29,145 bases of DNA from Clostridiales bacterium UBA6981 (GCA_002450075.1 DJYJ01000072.1:1-29145); one strand, 5' to 3'. Shown: positions 7,018 to 14,639, counted from the stretch's first letter. Made by a program: numbers and translations. Notes: generated by a model not told the origin, from the letters alone.

Positions 7018-7045
7018 GCCTCCCCCTTGCGGGGGAGGCTTTTTC
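7018..7045 (+). terminator. Terminator of upp
   Basis: A 9-bp stem GCCTCCCCC / GGGGGAGGC with a TTGC loop and TTTTTC tail, 14 bp after the upp stop. Confidence 0.9.
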
Positions 7046-7062
7046 TTAGCCTTGTGTTACGC

Positions 7063-7097
7063 AAAAGCGGGGCCGCTGCAGTATCTGCAGCGGCCCC
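7063..7097 (-). terminator. Terminator of the sigma/DUF4367 operon
   Basis: A 13-bp perfect stem (7069-7081 / 7085-7097) with a 3-nt loop. A short T run follows on the minus strand (GCTTTTGC), downstream of the DUF4367 gene; the plus side also carries TTTTGTTTT. Confidence 0.75.
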
Positions 7098-7124
7098 TTT
7101 TGTTTTGTCTGCCCGGCAGCGGTC

Positions 7125-7904
7125 TCAGCCGAGCGCTGCCGCGATCACGTCGGCGGTCGCGCGTTCCAGCACGGTGAACGACGATGCGTCGGCGTCCATG
7201 TCCATGACAGTATAGCGCACATTCCCGATCAGGAAATCAGCCGAGGCGATCTCGGTCTCGGAGATCTGCTCCGCGCCGTAGCTGATGAAGAAATGTCCGT
7301 CCTCCTCAGCAGCCTGCTCGGCTGCGGTTTTTTCATAGTCCTCGGGTACTAACTTGTAGGTGTCCTGACGCATGCTCACGGCGATCCCATCGATCCAACG
7401 TGCTTCCGCCGACAGAGTGTCGGGTGCTTCACTCTCCGCCAGGACAGGCGAAAGGCTGAGAAGCAGCTCCGAGGCACCCGGTTTTGTATAGGTGGCGTTG
7501 ACGGTGTAATATTCTCGTTCCCTCTCGCCGTTTTCGTCATAATCGGCCATGCCTGTAACGGCAAGACGGGAAAAGCGGTAGCCGTCCGAAAGGCTTTCCG
7601 GCACGATCACGGGATACCCCGCGATCCGCTCGACCTCCGGCAGCGCCGCGAGATCGGTATATTTCCCCGTTTCGGGCATGGCACAGGTCGCGGTTGCGCG
7701 CCCGGCGCCGGATACGGCGTAGGCGGCAGCGCCGAGCGCGAGGATCAGCACCGCGGCAAGGGCAAACGACAGCAGACGTTTTCTGTTCATGTGTACGATC
7801 CTTTCCGAGGGAGCGCGCAGCTCTCCCGGGGAAAAGACCGCCGTTTCACTGATATGGCGGCCGTCCAGCAGGTTCAGCGCCTGAGAAAGCGTTTCCCTGT
7901 TCAT
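7125..7904 (-). CDS. DUF4367 membrane-anchored protein, probable anti-sigma factor
   Basis: A 259-residue protein: a cytoplasmic N-terminal region (1-42), one transmembrane helix (about 44-62, LLSFALAAVLILALGAAAYAV), and an extracytoplasmic domain. That domain contains the DUF4367 pattern PVIVPESLSDGYRFSRLAV and ends with a domain typical of sensor-like partners of ECF sigma factors. Its start overlaps the sigma-factor stop by 4 nt (ATGA), so the two are co-translated. By analogy with RsiV/RsiW-type pairs it would hold the sigma factor inactive until an envelope signal. No zinc anti-sigma motif (HxxxCxxC) is visible in the N-terminus, so inhibition is inferred. Confidence 0.75.
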   Translation of the reverse strand: MNRETLSQALNLLDGRHISETAVFSPGELRAPSERIVHMNRKRLLSFALAAVLILALGAAAYAVSGAGRATATCAMPETGKYTDLAALPEVERIAGYPVIVPESLSDGYRFSRLAVTGMADYDENGEREREYYTVNATYTKPGASELLLSLSPVLAESEAPDTLSAEARWIDGIAVSMRQDTYKLVPEDYEKTAAEQAAEEDGHFFISYGAEQISETEIASADFLIGNVRYTVMDMDADASSFTVLERATADVIAAALG

Positions 7905-8458
7905 ACGGGCACTCCCTCCTTCAACAGTTGTTTTTTCAGCTTTTCTCTGATGCGGCAGAGATGAACGGCGGCCGTTCCGTAGCGCATGCCCGCCATCCGG
8001 GCGGCCTCCGGCAGCGGATCAGCATACCAGTAGCGGCGCATGAAGAGGAACCGGTCTTCATAAGAAAGGGTGTCGAGGAAACGGTCGATCGCCTCCGCCA
8101 GTTCCTTGGCGGAGAGCGCCTCCTCGACGCCTCCCCGATCCGGCAGACACTCGGCCAGCTCGTCGAGCGCGAGGTCGTAGCGTCCGTCTCTCTTCTGTGC
8201 CGTGTTGGCATGATACCGCTTTGTGGCAAGATTGCGCGCGATCCTGCACACGAAGGTCCGCAGCGGCGCGGGTCTCTGGGGCGGGATGGCGTTCCAGACG
8301 CCGAGCCAGGTGTCGCTGAGACATTCCTCCGCGTCCCGCTTGTCGCCGAGGATGTTTCTGACGACGCGCTCCGCCGCTTTGCCGTGTTTTTTTGTCAGTT
8401 CCGTGATCGCCTGCTCCGAACGTTCAAAGAACAGGTCGATGATCTCCTCGTCTGACAT
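7901..8458 (-). CDS. ECF-type RNA polymerase sigma-70 factor
   Basis: A 185-residue sigma factor. Region 2 lies at about 25-90, with NILGDKRDAEECLSDTWLGVW and FVCRIARNLATKRYH for core binding and -10 recognition. Region 4 lies at about 120-175, with DTLSYEDRFLFMRRYWY and the helix-turn-helix around AARMAGMRYGTAAVHLCRIREKL. There are no regions 1 or 3, as in ECF factors. AGAGGTGAG precedes the ATG. It is co-transcribed with the DUF4367 partner. Target genes cannot be told from the window. Confidence 0.9.
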   Translation of the reverse strand: MSDEEIIDLFFERSEQAITELTKKHGKAAERVVRNILGDKRDAEECLSDTWLGVWNAIPPQRPAPLRTFVCRIARNLATKRYHANTAQKRDGRYDLALDELAECLPDRGGVEEALSAKELAEAIDRFLDTLSYEDRFLFMRRYWYADPLPEAARMAGMRYGTAAVHLCRIREKLKKQLLKEGVPV

Positions 8459-8489
8459 GGGCTCTCACCTCTTTCCGCTTCACCCTGAT

Positions 8490-8516
8490 ACTACGGATCC
8501 GCGGCTGTTTTTTACA
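8490..8516 (-). promoter_or_regulatory. Possible ECF-type autoregulated promoter
   Basis: Minus strand TGTAAA (8516-8511), a 15-bp spacer, and CGTAGT (8495-8490), upstream of the sigma gene. The CGT-type -10 resembles ECF promoters more than SigA ones. A single instance, so low confidence. Confidence 0.25.
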
Positions 8517-8547
8517 CATTCTTTTTTCTTTGCCCTTATCTCATCGC

Positions 8548-8580
8548 AAAAAAGCGCGTCCCTCTTTGTGAAGGACGCGC
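8548..8580 (-). terminator. Terminator of the msrA-SDR operon
   Basis: An 8-bp stem GCGCGTCC / GGACGCGC with an 11-nt loop. On the minus strand it is followed by TTTTTT, 16 bp after the SDR stop. Confidence 0.8.
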
Positions 8581-8596
8581 CTTTTTACTCTTATCA

Positions 8597-9358
8597 TCAA
8601 TCAAATCCCTGCTGCTTGCACCAGATGTCCATGACCATGTCGACGGGCAGATGCTTGACGAGCGCCACCTGCCGCCGCACCGGCGCGCCGAGGATGGAGA
8701 CCGTCTTTTTCTTCTCGAGATCCGCCATCGCCTGCGCCGCCACCTCGTCCGGGCCGTACCAGCGGTCGACATAGCGGATGTATTCGTCGTGCTGCGCGTG
8801 CTCCTGGAACTCCGTTTTGATCCAGCCGGGGCAGACGCACATCACACGGATGCCGCGGGGGCGCAGCTCGCGCCCGATCGCGCGCGAGAGAGAAAGCACA
8901 TAGCTCTTCGACGCGCCGTAGACCGCCTGGTAGGGCACGGGCTGCCACGAGGAATTCGAGCCCATGTTGACGATGCTGCCGCCGCGCTTGATGTAAGGGA
9001 TGCTGACGTGGCACATGGCCGTGAGCGCGAGCGAATTGAGCGTGGCGCTGTGCAGCAGCGCGTCAAGATCCTTTTCCGCAAAGGGGCCGAACACGCCGCA
9101 GCCCGCCGCGTTGATGAGCAGCGCGATCTGGGGCTTTTCTTCTTCAAGCGCCGCGCGGTAGGCCTCGATCCCCTCCCGGGCGGAGAGGTCGAGCGCGAGG
9201 GGGCGCAGCGGCGTGCTGCATGCTTCCTTCAGTTCCTCCAGCCGCTCGGCGCGCCGGGCGATGACCCAGATCTCATCAAGCTGGAATTTCTGATCGACGG
9301 CATAGACGAACTCCCGTCCGATGCCGGAGGAAGCTCCGGTGATAACTGCGATCTTCAT
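8597..9358 (-). CDS. Short-chain dehydrogenase/reductase (SDR)
   Basis: A 253-residue classical SDR, an NAD(P)-dependent oxidoreductase. It has the cofactor motif TGASSGIG (8-15), a basic patch IARRAERL (33-40) suggesting NADPH preference, NAAG (83-86), and the catalytic Ser134 (MGSNSS), Tyr147 and Lys151 (YGASK), plus CPGWIKTEF after the active site. AAAGGAG, within the end of the preceding hydrolase gene, lies upstream of the ATG. It is the last gene of the coupled Spx/ArsC-msrA-hydrolase-SDR operon. The substrate is unknown. Confidence 0.88.
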   Translation of the reverse strand: MKIAVITGASSGIGREFVYAVDQKFQLDEIWVIARRAERLEELKEACSTPLRPLALDLSAREGIEAYRAALEEEKPQIALLINAAGCGVFGPFAEKDLDALLHSATLNSLALTAMCHVSIPYIKRGGSIVNMGSNSSWQPVPYQAVYGASKSYVLSLSRAIGRELRPRGIRVMCVCPGWIKTEFQEHAQHDEYIRYVDRWYGPDEVAAQAMADLEKKKTVSILGAPVRRQVALVKHLPVDMVMDIWCKQQGFD

Positions 9359-9362
9359 GGTG

Positions 9363-10031
9363 TCAACTCTCCTTTGTGCTGCGGGCGAAATCCCGGATCA
9401 GGCCCGCGATCTTCGCGCTGTGGACGATATAGGAGCCGTGATCCTCGCCCTTGAGGATCTGCAGCTCCGCCCCTGGGATGAGCGAGGCGATATGCCGCGT
9501 CTCCTTTTCCGGGATCAGATCCCCGCTGCCGGCGAGGACGAGCGTCGAGGCGCGGATGCGCCGCAGCTCCTCGTCCGCGATGTCGGGCTCCCGGAGCATG
9601 AGAGCGAGCTTTTTGTCCTTCCTGCGCAGATAGGACGCGCGGACAGCCAGCCGCAGCCACAGCTTGACCCCTTTGGGGCTCGTGTTCGCGCCGCTGACGA
9701 TCAGCGTCGTGATCTGCTCGCAGCGAGCGGCGGCCATCAGTCCGACGATGCCGCCGTCGGAAAAGCCGTAAAAGATCACGTCCTTCAAGCCGAGCGCGCG
9801 GATGAAGAGGATCACGTCCGTGGCCATGTCGCGGTAGTGCAGCTCGGCGGTGTCGGTGCTCTTCCCGTGGCAGCGGGAATCGAGGCAATAGCAGGTATAC
9901 TCCCCCTTCAGCTCGCGCACCGCCTCGTCAAAGATCGTGTGATCCTCGCCGTTGCCGTGCACCATGACAAGAGGCCTCCCCTGCCCGGTTTTTTCATAGT
10001 AGAGACGAATGCCGTTTACCTCTGCGATCAT
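9363..10031 (-). CDS. Alpha/beta-hydrolase fold protein
   Basis: A 222-residue hydrolase. It has an HGNGED oxyanion-region motif (25-30), a nucleophile elbow GFSDGG with Ser91, acid Asp171 (AGSGDLIPE) and His198 (GEDHGSY), so the triad is complete. It has no signal peptide and no large cap, so it is probably a cytosolic esterase-like enzyme. The ATG at 10031 overlaps the msrA stop (ATGA), and the longer upstream frame is only msrA read out of frame. Position after msrA suggests a linked function, but the substrate cannot be inferred. Confidence 0.85.
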   Translation of the reverse strand: MIAEVNGIRLYYEKTGQGRPLVMVHGNGEDHTIFDEAVRELKGEYTCYCLDSRCHGKSTDTAELHYRDMATDVILFIRALGLKDVIFYGFSDGGIVGLMAAARCEQITTLIVSGANTSPKGVKLWLRLAVRASYLRRKDKKLALMLREPDIADEELRRIRASTLVLAGSGDLIPEKETRHIASLIPGAELQILKGEDHGSYIVHSAKIAGLIRDFARSTKES

Positions 10032-10522
10032 GTCCTGTCCCCCAATGTGTAGAAGCGTGCCGGGATGTGGCAGTAGCCGCCCGGGTTCTTCTCGAGATAT
10101 TTCTGGTGGTACTCCTCGGCCGGGAAGAAGTTCTTGACCGGCTCGCACAGCACGGCGAGCTTGCGCCCCGCCTTTTCCGTCTCGCGCGCAAAAACGCGCC
10201 CGATCGCCGCAAGCTGGCTCTCGTCGGTATAGAACACGCCGGTGCGGTACTGCACGCCCATGTCCATCCCCTGGCGGTTATAGGAAAGCGGGTCGATGAC
10301 CATGAAATAAAAGTCCAGCAGCTTTTCGAGCGGCAGCTTCTCCTCGTCGTATTCGACCAGCACCGTTTCGGCGTGGCCGCTCGAGCGGCAGACCTCCTCA
10401 TAGCTCGGCGCGAAGTCCGGGCCGTTGGCATAGCCGACCTCGGTGCGCAAAACGCCGGAGAACTGGTCAAGGAATTTCTGCATACCCCAGAAGCAGCCGC
10501 CGGCCAGATAGATCGTTTTCAT
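10028..10522 (-). CDS. msrA: Peptide-methionine (S)-S-oxide reductase
   Basis: A 164-residue cytosolic enzyme that reduces methionine-S-sulfoxide in proteins and as free amino acid. The catalytic motif GGCFWGMQ places the nucleophile at Cys10. Other family blocks are VGYANG, SGHAETVLVEYD, FYFMVIDPLSYNRQGMDMG, QYRTGVFY and AEEYHQKYLEKNPGGYCH. MsrB is not fused. ATGA overlaps with both neighbours show tight coupling. Its placement behind a thiol-redox ArsC/Spx-like protein fits an oxidative-stress repair operon. Confidence 0.96.
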   Translation of the reverse strand: MKTIYLAGGCFWGMQKFLDQFSGVLRTEVGYANGPDFAPSYEEVCRSSGHAETVLVEYDEEKLPLEKLLDFYFMVIDPLSYNRQGMDMGVQYRTGVFYTDESQLAAIGRVFARETEKAGRKLAVLCEPVKNFFPAEEYHQKYLEKNPGGYCHIPARFYTLGDRT

Positions 10523-10884
10523 ATCGTTTCCTTCCCTTGCAGAAGCTTTTCATATTCCGCGGCCTTGAAGCCGGGGATGACTGCCGTCTCCGTGATGAGG
10601 AGCGGCCGCTTGACGAGCATCCCGTCCGTCGCGAGAAGGGCAAACTGCTCGTCCTCGCTCATGTTTTCGAGCCGGTCCTTCAGGCCCAGCGCCTTATACT
10701 GCAGCCCGCTCGTGTTGAAAAAGCGCCGCAGCGGCAGGCCGCTTCTGCGGTGCCATTCGCGCAGCTCGGCTTCGGTGGGGTTGTTTTCCTTGATGTCGCG
10801 GATCTCCGGCTCCGCACCGTGCTCCTCGAGCCAGGCCTTTGCCTTTTGGCAGGTGGTGCAGCGCGGATAACAGACAAACAGCAT
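10519..10884 (-). CDS. ArsC/Spx/YffB family thioredoxin-fold protein
   Basis: A 121-residue protein of the ArsC-like family. It starts MLFVCYPRCTTCQKAKAWL with a CxxC redox pair, Cys9 and Cys12. GLPLRRFFNTSG, LLATDGMLVKRPLLI (with the conserved Arg-Pro) and the C-terminal PGFKAAEYEKLL complete the family pattern. Relatives include arsenate reductases and Spx-type regulators. It lacks arsenic-resistance neighbours, so a general redox role is more likely. AGGAAGAGGG supports the ATG at 10884. It is the first gene of the operon and overlaps msrA by 4 nt. Confidence 0.87.
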   Translation of the reverse strand: MLFVCYPRCTTCQKAKAWLEEHGAEPEIRDIKENNPTEAELREWHRRSGLPLRRFFNTSGLQYKALGLKDRLENMSEDEQFALLATDGMLVKRPLLITETAVIPGFKAAEYEKLLQGKETI

Positions 10885-10942
10885 GTTCCCTCTTCCTTTC
10901 TGCCCGTCGATTTCTCTTTCACGCTCTGTTTTTCCCATGTCC

Positions 10943-10971
10943 AGTATAATATCCCCCGCGCTGTTTCGCAA
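10943..10971 (-). promoter_or_regulatory. Promoter of the Spx/ArsC-msrA operon
   Basis: Minus strand TTGCGA, 17-bp spacer, TATACT, 58 bp upstream of the first start codon. Confidence 0.55.
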
Positions 10972-11039
10972 TCGTTTTTTCGGCGGTTTTTCCTTGGGCC
11001 GCAAGTGAAAATAGGCTTGGCTAACCGGGCTGGTTTTTG

Positions 11040-11068
11040 TTGACAAATCCCCCTTTTATCCTTTATTC
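11040..11068 (+). promoter_or_regulatory. Promoter of the mgtE leader-mgtE transcript
   Basis: A perfect TTGACA (11040-11045), a 17-bp spacer and TTATTC. It gives a leader of about 220 nt before mgtE. Confidence 0.5.
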
Positions 11069-11120
11069 TGAAAAGTGGCCGGAGGGCCGAAATCAATCTT
11101 AAAAAGAAGGAGGAAACGTC

Positions 11121-11204
11121 ATGGACGACGGAAGCAGTACCGGCGCCGAAGCATGCCGAAGTCGCACGGAGAAACGCCGTTCGGGACGTTTCTCCCCTAT
11201 TTGA
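11121..11204 (+). CDS. Putative 27-aa leader peptide of mgtE
   Basis: A small ORF with an excellent ribosome binding site (AGAAGGAGG, 6 nt before ATG), starting MDDGSSTGAEAC and ending RRSGRFSPI. It lies wholly inside the mgtE 5' leader, and its last codons form one arm-and-loop region of a 9-bp hairpin (11168-11176/11187-11195). Mg2+-responsive leader peptides with acidic or proline residues (mgtL-type) control Mg2+ transporters in enterobacteria; this one begins with two Asp and ends SPI. Translation-dependent attenuation is an inference. The ORF may also be fortuitous. Confidence 0.45.
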   Translation: MDDGSSTGAEACRSRTEKRRSGRFSPI

Positions 11205-11245
11205 ATATTGCTGAACTTCGGCCTGCTTGATCAGGCGCGCGTCGG
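11145..11245 (+). promoter_or_regulatory. Structured mgtE leader RNA
   Basis: The leader can form a perfect 9-bp stem GGAGAAACG/CGTTTCTCC (11168-11195). A GCCGAAG pairs with CTTCGGC about 60 nt later, and there is a GCCTG-CTTGAT-CAGGC hairpin. The conserved M-box (ykoK) sequence is not present. Alternative pairings using the repeated CCGAAG units are possible, which would suit a switch. Confidence 0.45.
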
Positions 11246-11293
11246 ACTTCCTTGGACTAAGGCGTAAAGAGCCAATGAAGGAGGTAAGAAGCG

Positions 11294-12655
11294 ATGGCAG
11301 TGCAATTTGAGAAGACGATCCGTACACTTCTCGATGAGAAGAAGTATCAGACCCTGAAGGACATCCTGGTGACCATGGAGCCGGCGGACATTGCCGGCGT
11401 GCTCGAGGATCTCGAGGAGGAGCGCATGCCGGTGCTGTTCCGGCTGCTGCCCAAGGAGACCGCGGCCGAGACCTTTGCCGAGCTGGACAGCGAATGGCAG
11501 GAGCTGCTGATCCGCGGTTTTTCTGACCGTGAGCTGCACGAGGTCGTCAACGAGCTTTACGTCGACGATGCGGCGGATCTCGTCGACGAGATGCCGGCCA
11601 ATGTGGTCAAGCGTATCCTCGCCCAGGCCGACCCCCAGATGCGCAATGAGATCAACGAGATCCTGCGCTATCCCGAAAACTCCGCCGGATCGATCATGAC
11701 GACGGAGTATGTCTCGCTGCGGCCGAACATGACCGTGGCCGAGGCGATCACCCGCATCCGCCGCACGGGCGTGGACAAGGAGACGATCTACACCTGCTAT
11801 GTCACGGAGGGGCGCAAGCTCCTCGGCGCGGTGTCGGTCAAGGATCTGCTCCTCGCCGCGGACGACGACACCCCCGTGAGCGAGATCATGGACGAAAACG
11901 TGATCTCCGTCAGCACGCTGACCGACCAGGAAGAGGTCGCGCAGATGCTGTCGAAATACAACTTTCTCGCGCTGCCGGTGGTGGACACGGACGGGCGCAT
12001 GGTCGGTATCGTGACCTTTGACGACGCGATGGACATCCTCGTCGAAGAGACCACGGAGGATATCGAGAAGATGGCCGGTATGCTGCCGTCGGAGAAGACC
12101 TATCTGCGCTCGAACGCGTGGGATCTTTTCCGCCACCGCATCCCGTGGCTGGCGCTGCTGATGGTGTCGGCCACGTTTACGGGCATGATCATCACCGGCT
12201 TTGAAAGCGCGCTCGCCGCCCAGGTCGTGCTGACGGCCTTTATCCCGATGCTGATGGACACGGGCGGCAACTCCGGCTCGCAGGCCTCGGTCACGATCAT
12301 CCGCGCGCTGAGCCTCGGCGAGCTCGACTTTGCCGATCTGCCCCGCGTTGTGTGGAAGGAGATCGAGACCGCGGCGCTCTGCGGAACGGCGCTCTCGCTG
12401 CTGTGCTTCGGCAAGATCATGCTGGTCGACCGGCTGCTGCTGGGAAACCCGATCACGCTCGCCGTCGCGCTGGTCGTGTGTCTGACGATGGCGATGACCG
12501 TGCTGATGGCCAAGATCGTGGGCTGTACGCTGCCGCTGGCCGCGAAGAAGATCGGCTTTGACCCCGCCGTGATGGCAAGTCCCTTTATCACGACGATCGT
12601 CGATGCCCTCTCGCTGCTCGTGTATTTCGGGATCGCCAGCGCGCTGCTGTTTTGA
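11294..12655 (+). CDS. mgtE: Magnesium transporter MgtE
   Basis: A 453-residue Mg2+ channel/transporter. The N-terminal superhelical MgtE_N domain (about 20-130) is followed by two CBS domains (about 137-255: SIMTTEYVSLRPNMTVAEA, then ISVSTLTDQEEVAQMLSKYN), which sense cytosolic Mg2+. The last 175 residues hold five transmembrane helices, including the signature MLMDTGGNSGSQASVTIIRA and PFITTIVDALSLLVYFGIA with the pore-lining Asp. GAAGGAGG precedes the ATG. Length is typical of the family. It is expressed alone from a long leader that probably carries its regulation. Confidence 0.95.
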   Translation: MAVQFEKTIRTLLDEKKYQTLKDILVTMEPADIAGVLEDLEEERMPVLFRLLPKETAAETFAELDSEWQELLIRGFSDRELHEVVNELYVDDAADLVDEMPANVVKRILAQADPQMRNEINEILRYPENSAGSIMTTEYVSLRPNMTVAEAITRIRRTGVDKETIYTCYVTEGRKLLGAVSVKDLLLAADDDTPVSEIMDENVISVSTLTDQEEVAQMLSKYNFLALPVVDTDGRMVGIVTFDDAMDILVEETTEDIEKMAGMLPSEKTYLRSNAWDLFRHRIPWLALLMVSATFTGMIITGFESALAAQVVLTAFIPMLMDTGGNSGSQASVTIIRALSLGELDFADLPRVVWKEIETAALCGTALSLLCFGKIMLVDRLLLGNPITLAVALVVCLTMAMTVLMAKIVGCTLPLAAKKIGFDPAVMASPFITTIVDALSLLVYFGIASALLF

Positions 12656-12659
12656 GCAA

Positions 12660-12699
12660 AAAGGGATGCTGCGAAAAAGGAGGCAGCATCCCTTTCTTC
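12660..12699 (+). terminator. Terminator of mgtE
   Basis: A 13-bp perfect stem (12660-12672/12683-12695) with a 10-nt loop; the tail is short (TTTC TTC). Confidence 0.7.
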
Positions 12700-12723
12700 A
12701 CAGAAAGTTTACCGTTCCCGGAC

Positions 12724-12752
12724 TGGACGGAAACGGCAGCCTGTGCTATGAT
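12724..12752 (+). promoter_or_regulatory. Promoter of the FUSC-HAD gene
   Basis: An extended -10 (TGcTATGAT, 12744-12752) with a poor -35 (TGGACG) at 17 bp. Confidence 0.4.
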
Positions 12753-12798
12753 TCCGACTCAACAAAGGGCGTCTTGCGCCCTGTGACAAGAGGTTATT

Positions 12799-14142
12799 AT
12801 GCGAAATCGCTTTTCCCATATCATCCGGCAGAGCGACGAGCCCTGGGTCCTGCCCCATCTGGGCCAGCGCATCGTCAAGACGACCGTCGCCGTTTTTCTT
12901 TGTCTGATGTTTTATTATCTGCGCGGCTACCGCGGCCAGGACATGCCGACCGAGGCCGCGATCACCGCGATCATCTGCATGCAGCCCTATGTGCGCGACA
13001 CGGGCGAATATGCGCTCAACCGCTTTATCGGCACGATCATCGGCGCCCTCTGGGGGCTGCTGCTGTTGCTGCTGCTCAATGATTTTCCCGTGCTCGGGGC
13101 GAATATGCTCGTGCTGTATCTGATGATGGCGGCGGGCGTGCTGCTGTCGCTGTACAGCGCGGTCATCCTGCGCATGCCGGACGCCTCGGGGCTTGCCTCG
13201 ATCGTGTTCCTCTGCATCGTGATCGCCTTCCCCGACATTGAGGAGCCGCTGCGCCAGGCGGCGCACCGTCTGCTGGACGTGTTCGTCGGCACGACGATCG
13301 CGACAGTTGTGAACGTAGTCCGTCTGCCGCGCTCCAAGCGGCGGGATCTGTGCTTTTTTGTGCGGACGCGCGATCTGGTGCCCGACCGTTTTTCCCACAT
13401 CTCCCCCACCGCCCTGTTCCAGCTGAACTATCTGTACAACGACGGGGCGAAGATCTGTCTCATGAGCGAGCACGCACCGGCCTTTTTCATGCTGCAGATG
13501 AGCGGCATCCGTCTCTCGGCGCCGCAGATCGTGATGGACGGCGCAGCCATCTATGACGCGAACGAAAACCGGTATCTCCAGGTCGAGACGATCGCGCCGG
13601 AGGACTCCGCGCCCGTCCGCGCGAGGCTCGAGGCACTGGGGATCAGTTATTTCACCTATACGATCCATAACGACAAGACCTGCATTTTCCACTCCGGCGC
13701 GCTGCGCGAGGAGGAAAAGCTCGTCTATGAGCGCATGCGCTCCTCGCCCTATCGCAGCTATCTCGAGGGCGAGATCTATGAGGCGGCGGAGATCGTCTAT
13801 TTCAAGGTCATTGCGACGGAAAAGGAGATCGGTGAGATCGAGTATTCCCTGCGCGGCGTGATGCCAAAGGGGCGGCTGCGCCGCATTGTCCGGCCGCAGG
13901 CCGGGCGGGACGACCTCGCCGCGCTGTATATCTACGCCCACACCGCCACGATGGAGCAGGCAGAGAAGCGTCTCATGGAGATGCTGCGGCAGGACGAGCC
14001 TGCGCTCAAGGCCGTGCCCGTCCGTCTGCGCGGCGGCTACCGGTCCGAGCGCGACGCGATCCATCTGCTGCACCTGGTCGCAAACGCATATGAGCCGGTG
14101 CTGCTCTTCGGCAAGCGGCAGGACGGCGAGATCGTCGGATAA
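12799..14142 (+). CDS. FUSC/aromatic acid exporter-like membrane protein fused to a degenerate HAD-like domain
   Basis: A 447-residue two-part protein. Residues 20-180 are a FUSC/ArAE-type membrane module: about six helices, with the family pattern GQRIVKTTVAVFLCL, AAITAIICMQPYVRDT and NRFIGTIIGALWG. Residues 185 to about 420 align with Cof-type (HAD-IIB) phosphatases: SHISPTALFQLNYLYNDGAK, CLMSEHAP, and PQIVMDGAAIYD where Cof proteins read PLITFNGAAIYD. The first HAD motif DxDGT is replaced by VRTRD (Val188 and Thr190 in place of both aspartates), and no GDxxND motif is seen at the end. The soluble part is therefore probably a non-catalytic cytoplasmic binding or regulatory domain. AAGAGG precedes the ATG. 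The transported substrate is unknown. Confidence 0.8.
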   Translation: MRNRFSHIIRQSDEPWVLPHLGQRIVKTTVAVFLCLMFYYLRGYRGQDMPTEAAITAIICMQPYVRDTGEYALNRFIGTIIGALWGLLLLLLLNDFPVLGANMLVLYLMMAAGVLLSLYSAVILRMPDASGLASIVFLCIVIAFPDIEEPLRQAAHRLLDVFVGTTIATVVNVVRLPRSKRRDLCFFVRTRDLVPDRFSHISPTALFQLNYLYNDGAKICLMSEHAPAFFMLQMSGIRLSAPQIVMDGAAIYDANENRYLQVETIAPEDSAPVRARLEALGISYFTYTIHNDKTCIFHSGALREEEKLVYERMRSSPYRSYLEGEIYEAAEIVYFKVIATEKEIGEIEYSLRGVMPKGRLRRIVRPQAGRDDLAALYIYAHTATMEQAEKRLMEMLRQDEPALKAVPVRLRGGYRSERDAIHLLHLVANAYEPVLLFGKRQDGEIVG

Positions 14143-14158
14143 TGCCGGATGTATAAAA

Positions 14159-14191
14159 AAGAAGCTGTGACAATTCACAGCTTCTTTTTTT
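14159..14191. terminator. Bidirectional terminator
   Basis: A 12-bp perfect stem (14159-14170/14175-14186) with a CAAT loop, T run on the plus side and T run on the minus side. It lies between the convergent FUSC-HAD gene and the isomerase operon. Confidence 0.88.
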
Positions 14192-14192
14192 G

Positions 14193-14639
14193 TTATTCTT
14201 TTGCCCTTCGGCGCAGCTCCCGCAGCAGCTTGTCCTGCACCGGCAGACGCTGCGAGCGCGGGAAGAGCCGTTCAAGCAGTGCGCCGACCGCCCCGGCGTC
14301 CGCGGTGGAGAGGAGCGGCAGCAGCGGCCGCGTCAGACCCTGGACGGCGATGAGCATCCAATAGGCCGCGCGCGGGGCGTCCGCCGTCTGCGGGGCGGAG
14401 ATAACGTATTCCATGATCTCGCGCACATCGGCGCTCTCCGCGCCGGAGGCGGCGAGCTCGTCATAATACGCATGCAGCTCCTCGGCAAAGCGGTCGTGGC
14501 AGGGGTCGTCCGCGACGCCGCCCTTGAGCCCGAACCAGCCCGCGCCGGGCTTGCGGTCGCGTTCCAGCGTTATCGTCTTGTCGAGATAGGCCTCATAGAG
14601 CTTTCGCAGCCGCGCAAGCGCCTCGTTTTGCTCAGGCAA
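14193..14639 (-). CDS. Uncharacterised 148-aa protein of the isomerase operon
   Basis: I do not recognise the family. It is soluble and mostly helical by composition, with no signal peptide. A distinctive block ERDRKPGAGWFGLKGGVADD (about 26-45) is followed by HDRFAEELHAYYDELAASG; the middle is Ala/Leu-rich and the basic tail is LLRELRRRAKE. It is the last gene of the kinase-DUF4867-isomerase operon and its start overlaps the isomerase stop by 8 nt, so it is translationally coupled. A helper or small enzyme of the same sugar pathway is the most that can be inferred. Confidence 0.75.
   Translation of the reverse strand: MPEQNEALARLRKLYEAYLDKTITLERDRKPGAGWFGLKGGVADDPCHDRFAEELHAYYDELAASGAESADVREIMEYVISAPQTADAPRAAYWMLIAVQGLTRPLLPLLSTADAGAVGALLERLFPRSQRLPVQDKLLRELRRRAKE

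Noticed and set aside
11047..11293. M-box (ykoK) Mg2+ riboswitch before mgtE
   Set aside because: Position is right but the conserved M-box core could not be found; hairpins and a leader ORF are present instead.
12709..14178. 489-aa minus-strand frame over the FUSC-HAD gene
   Set aside because: Arg/Gln/His-rich shadow translation; plus strand has membrane helices and HAD landmarks.
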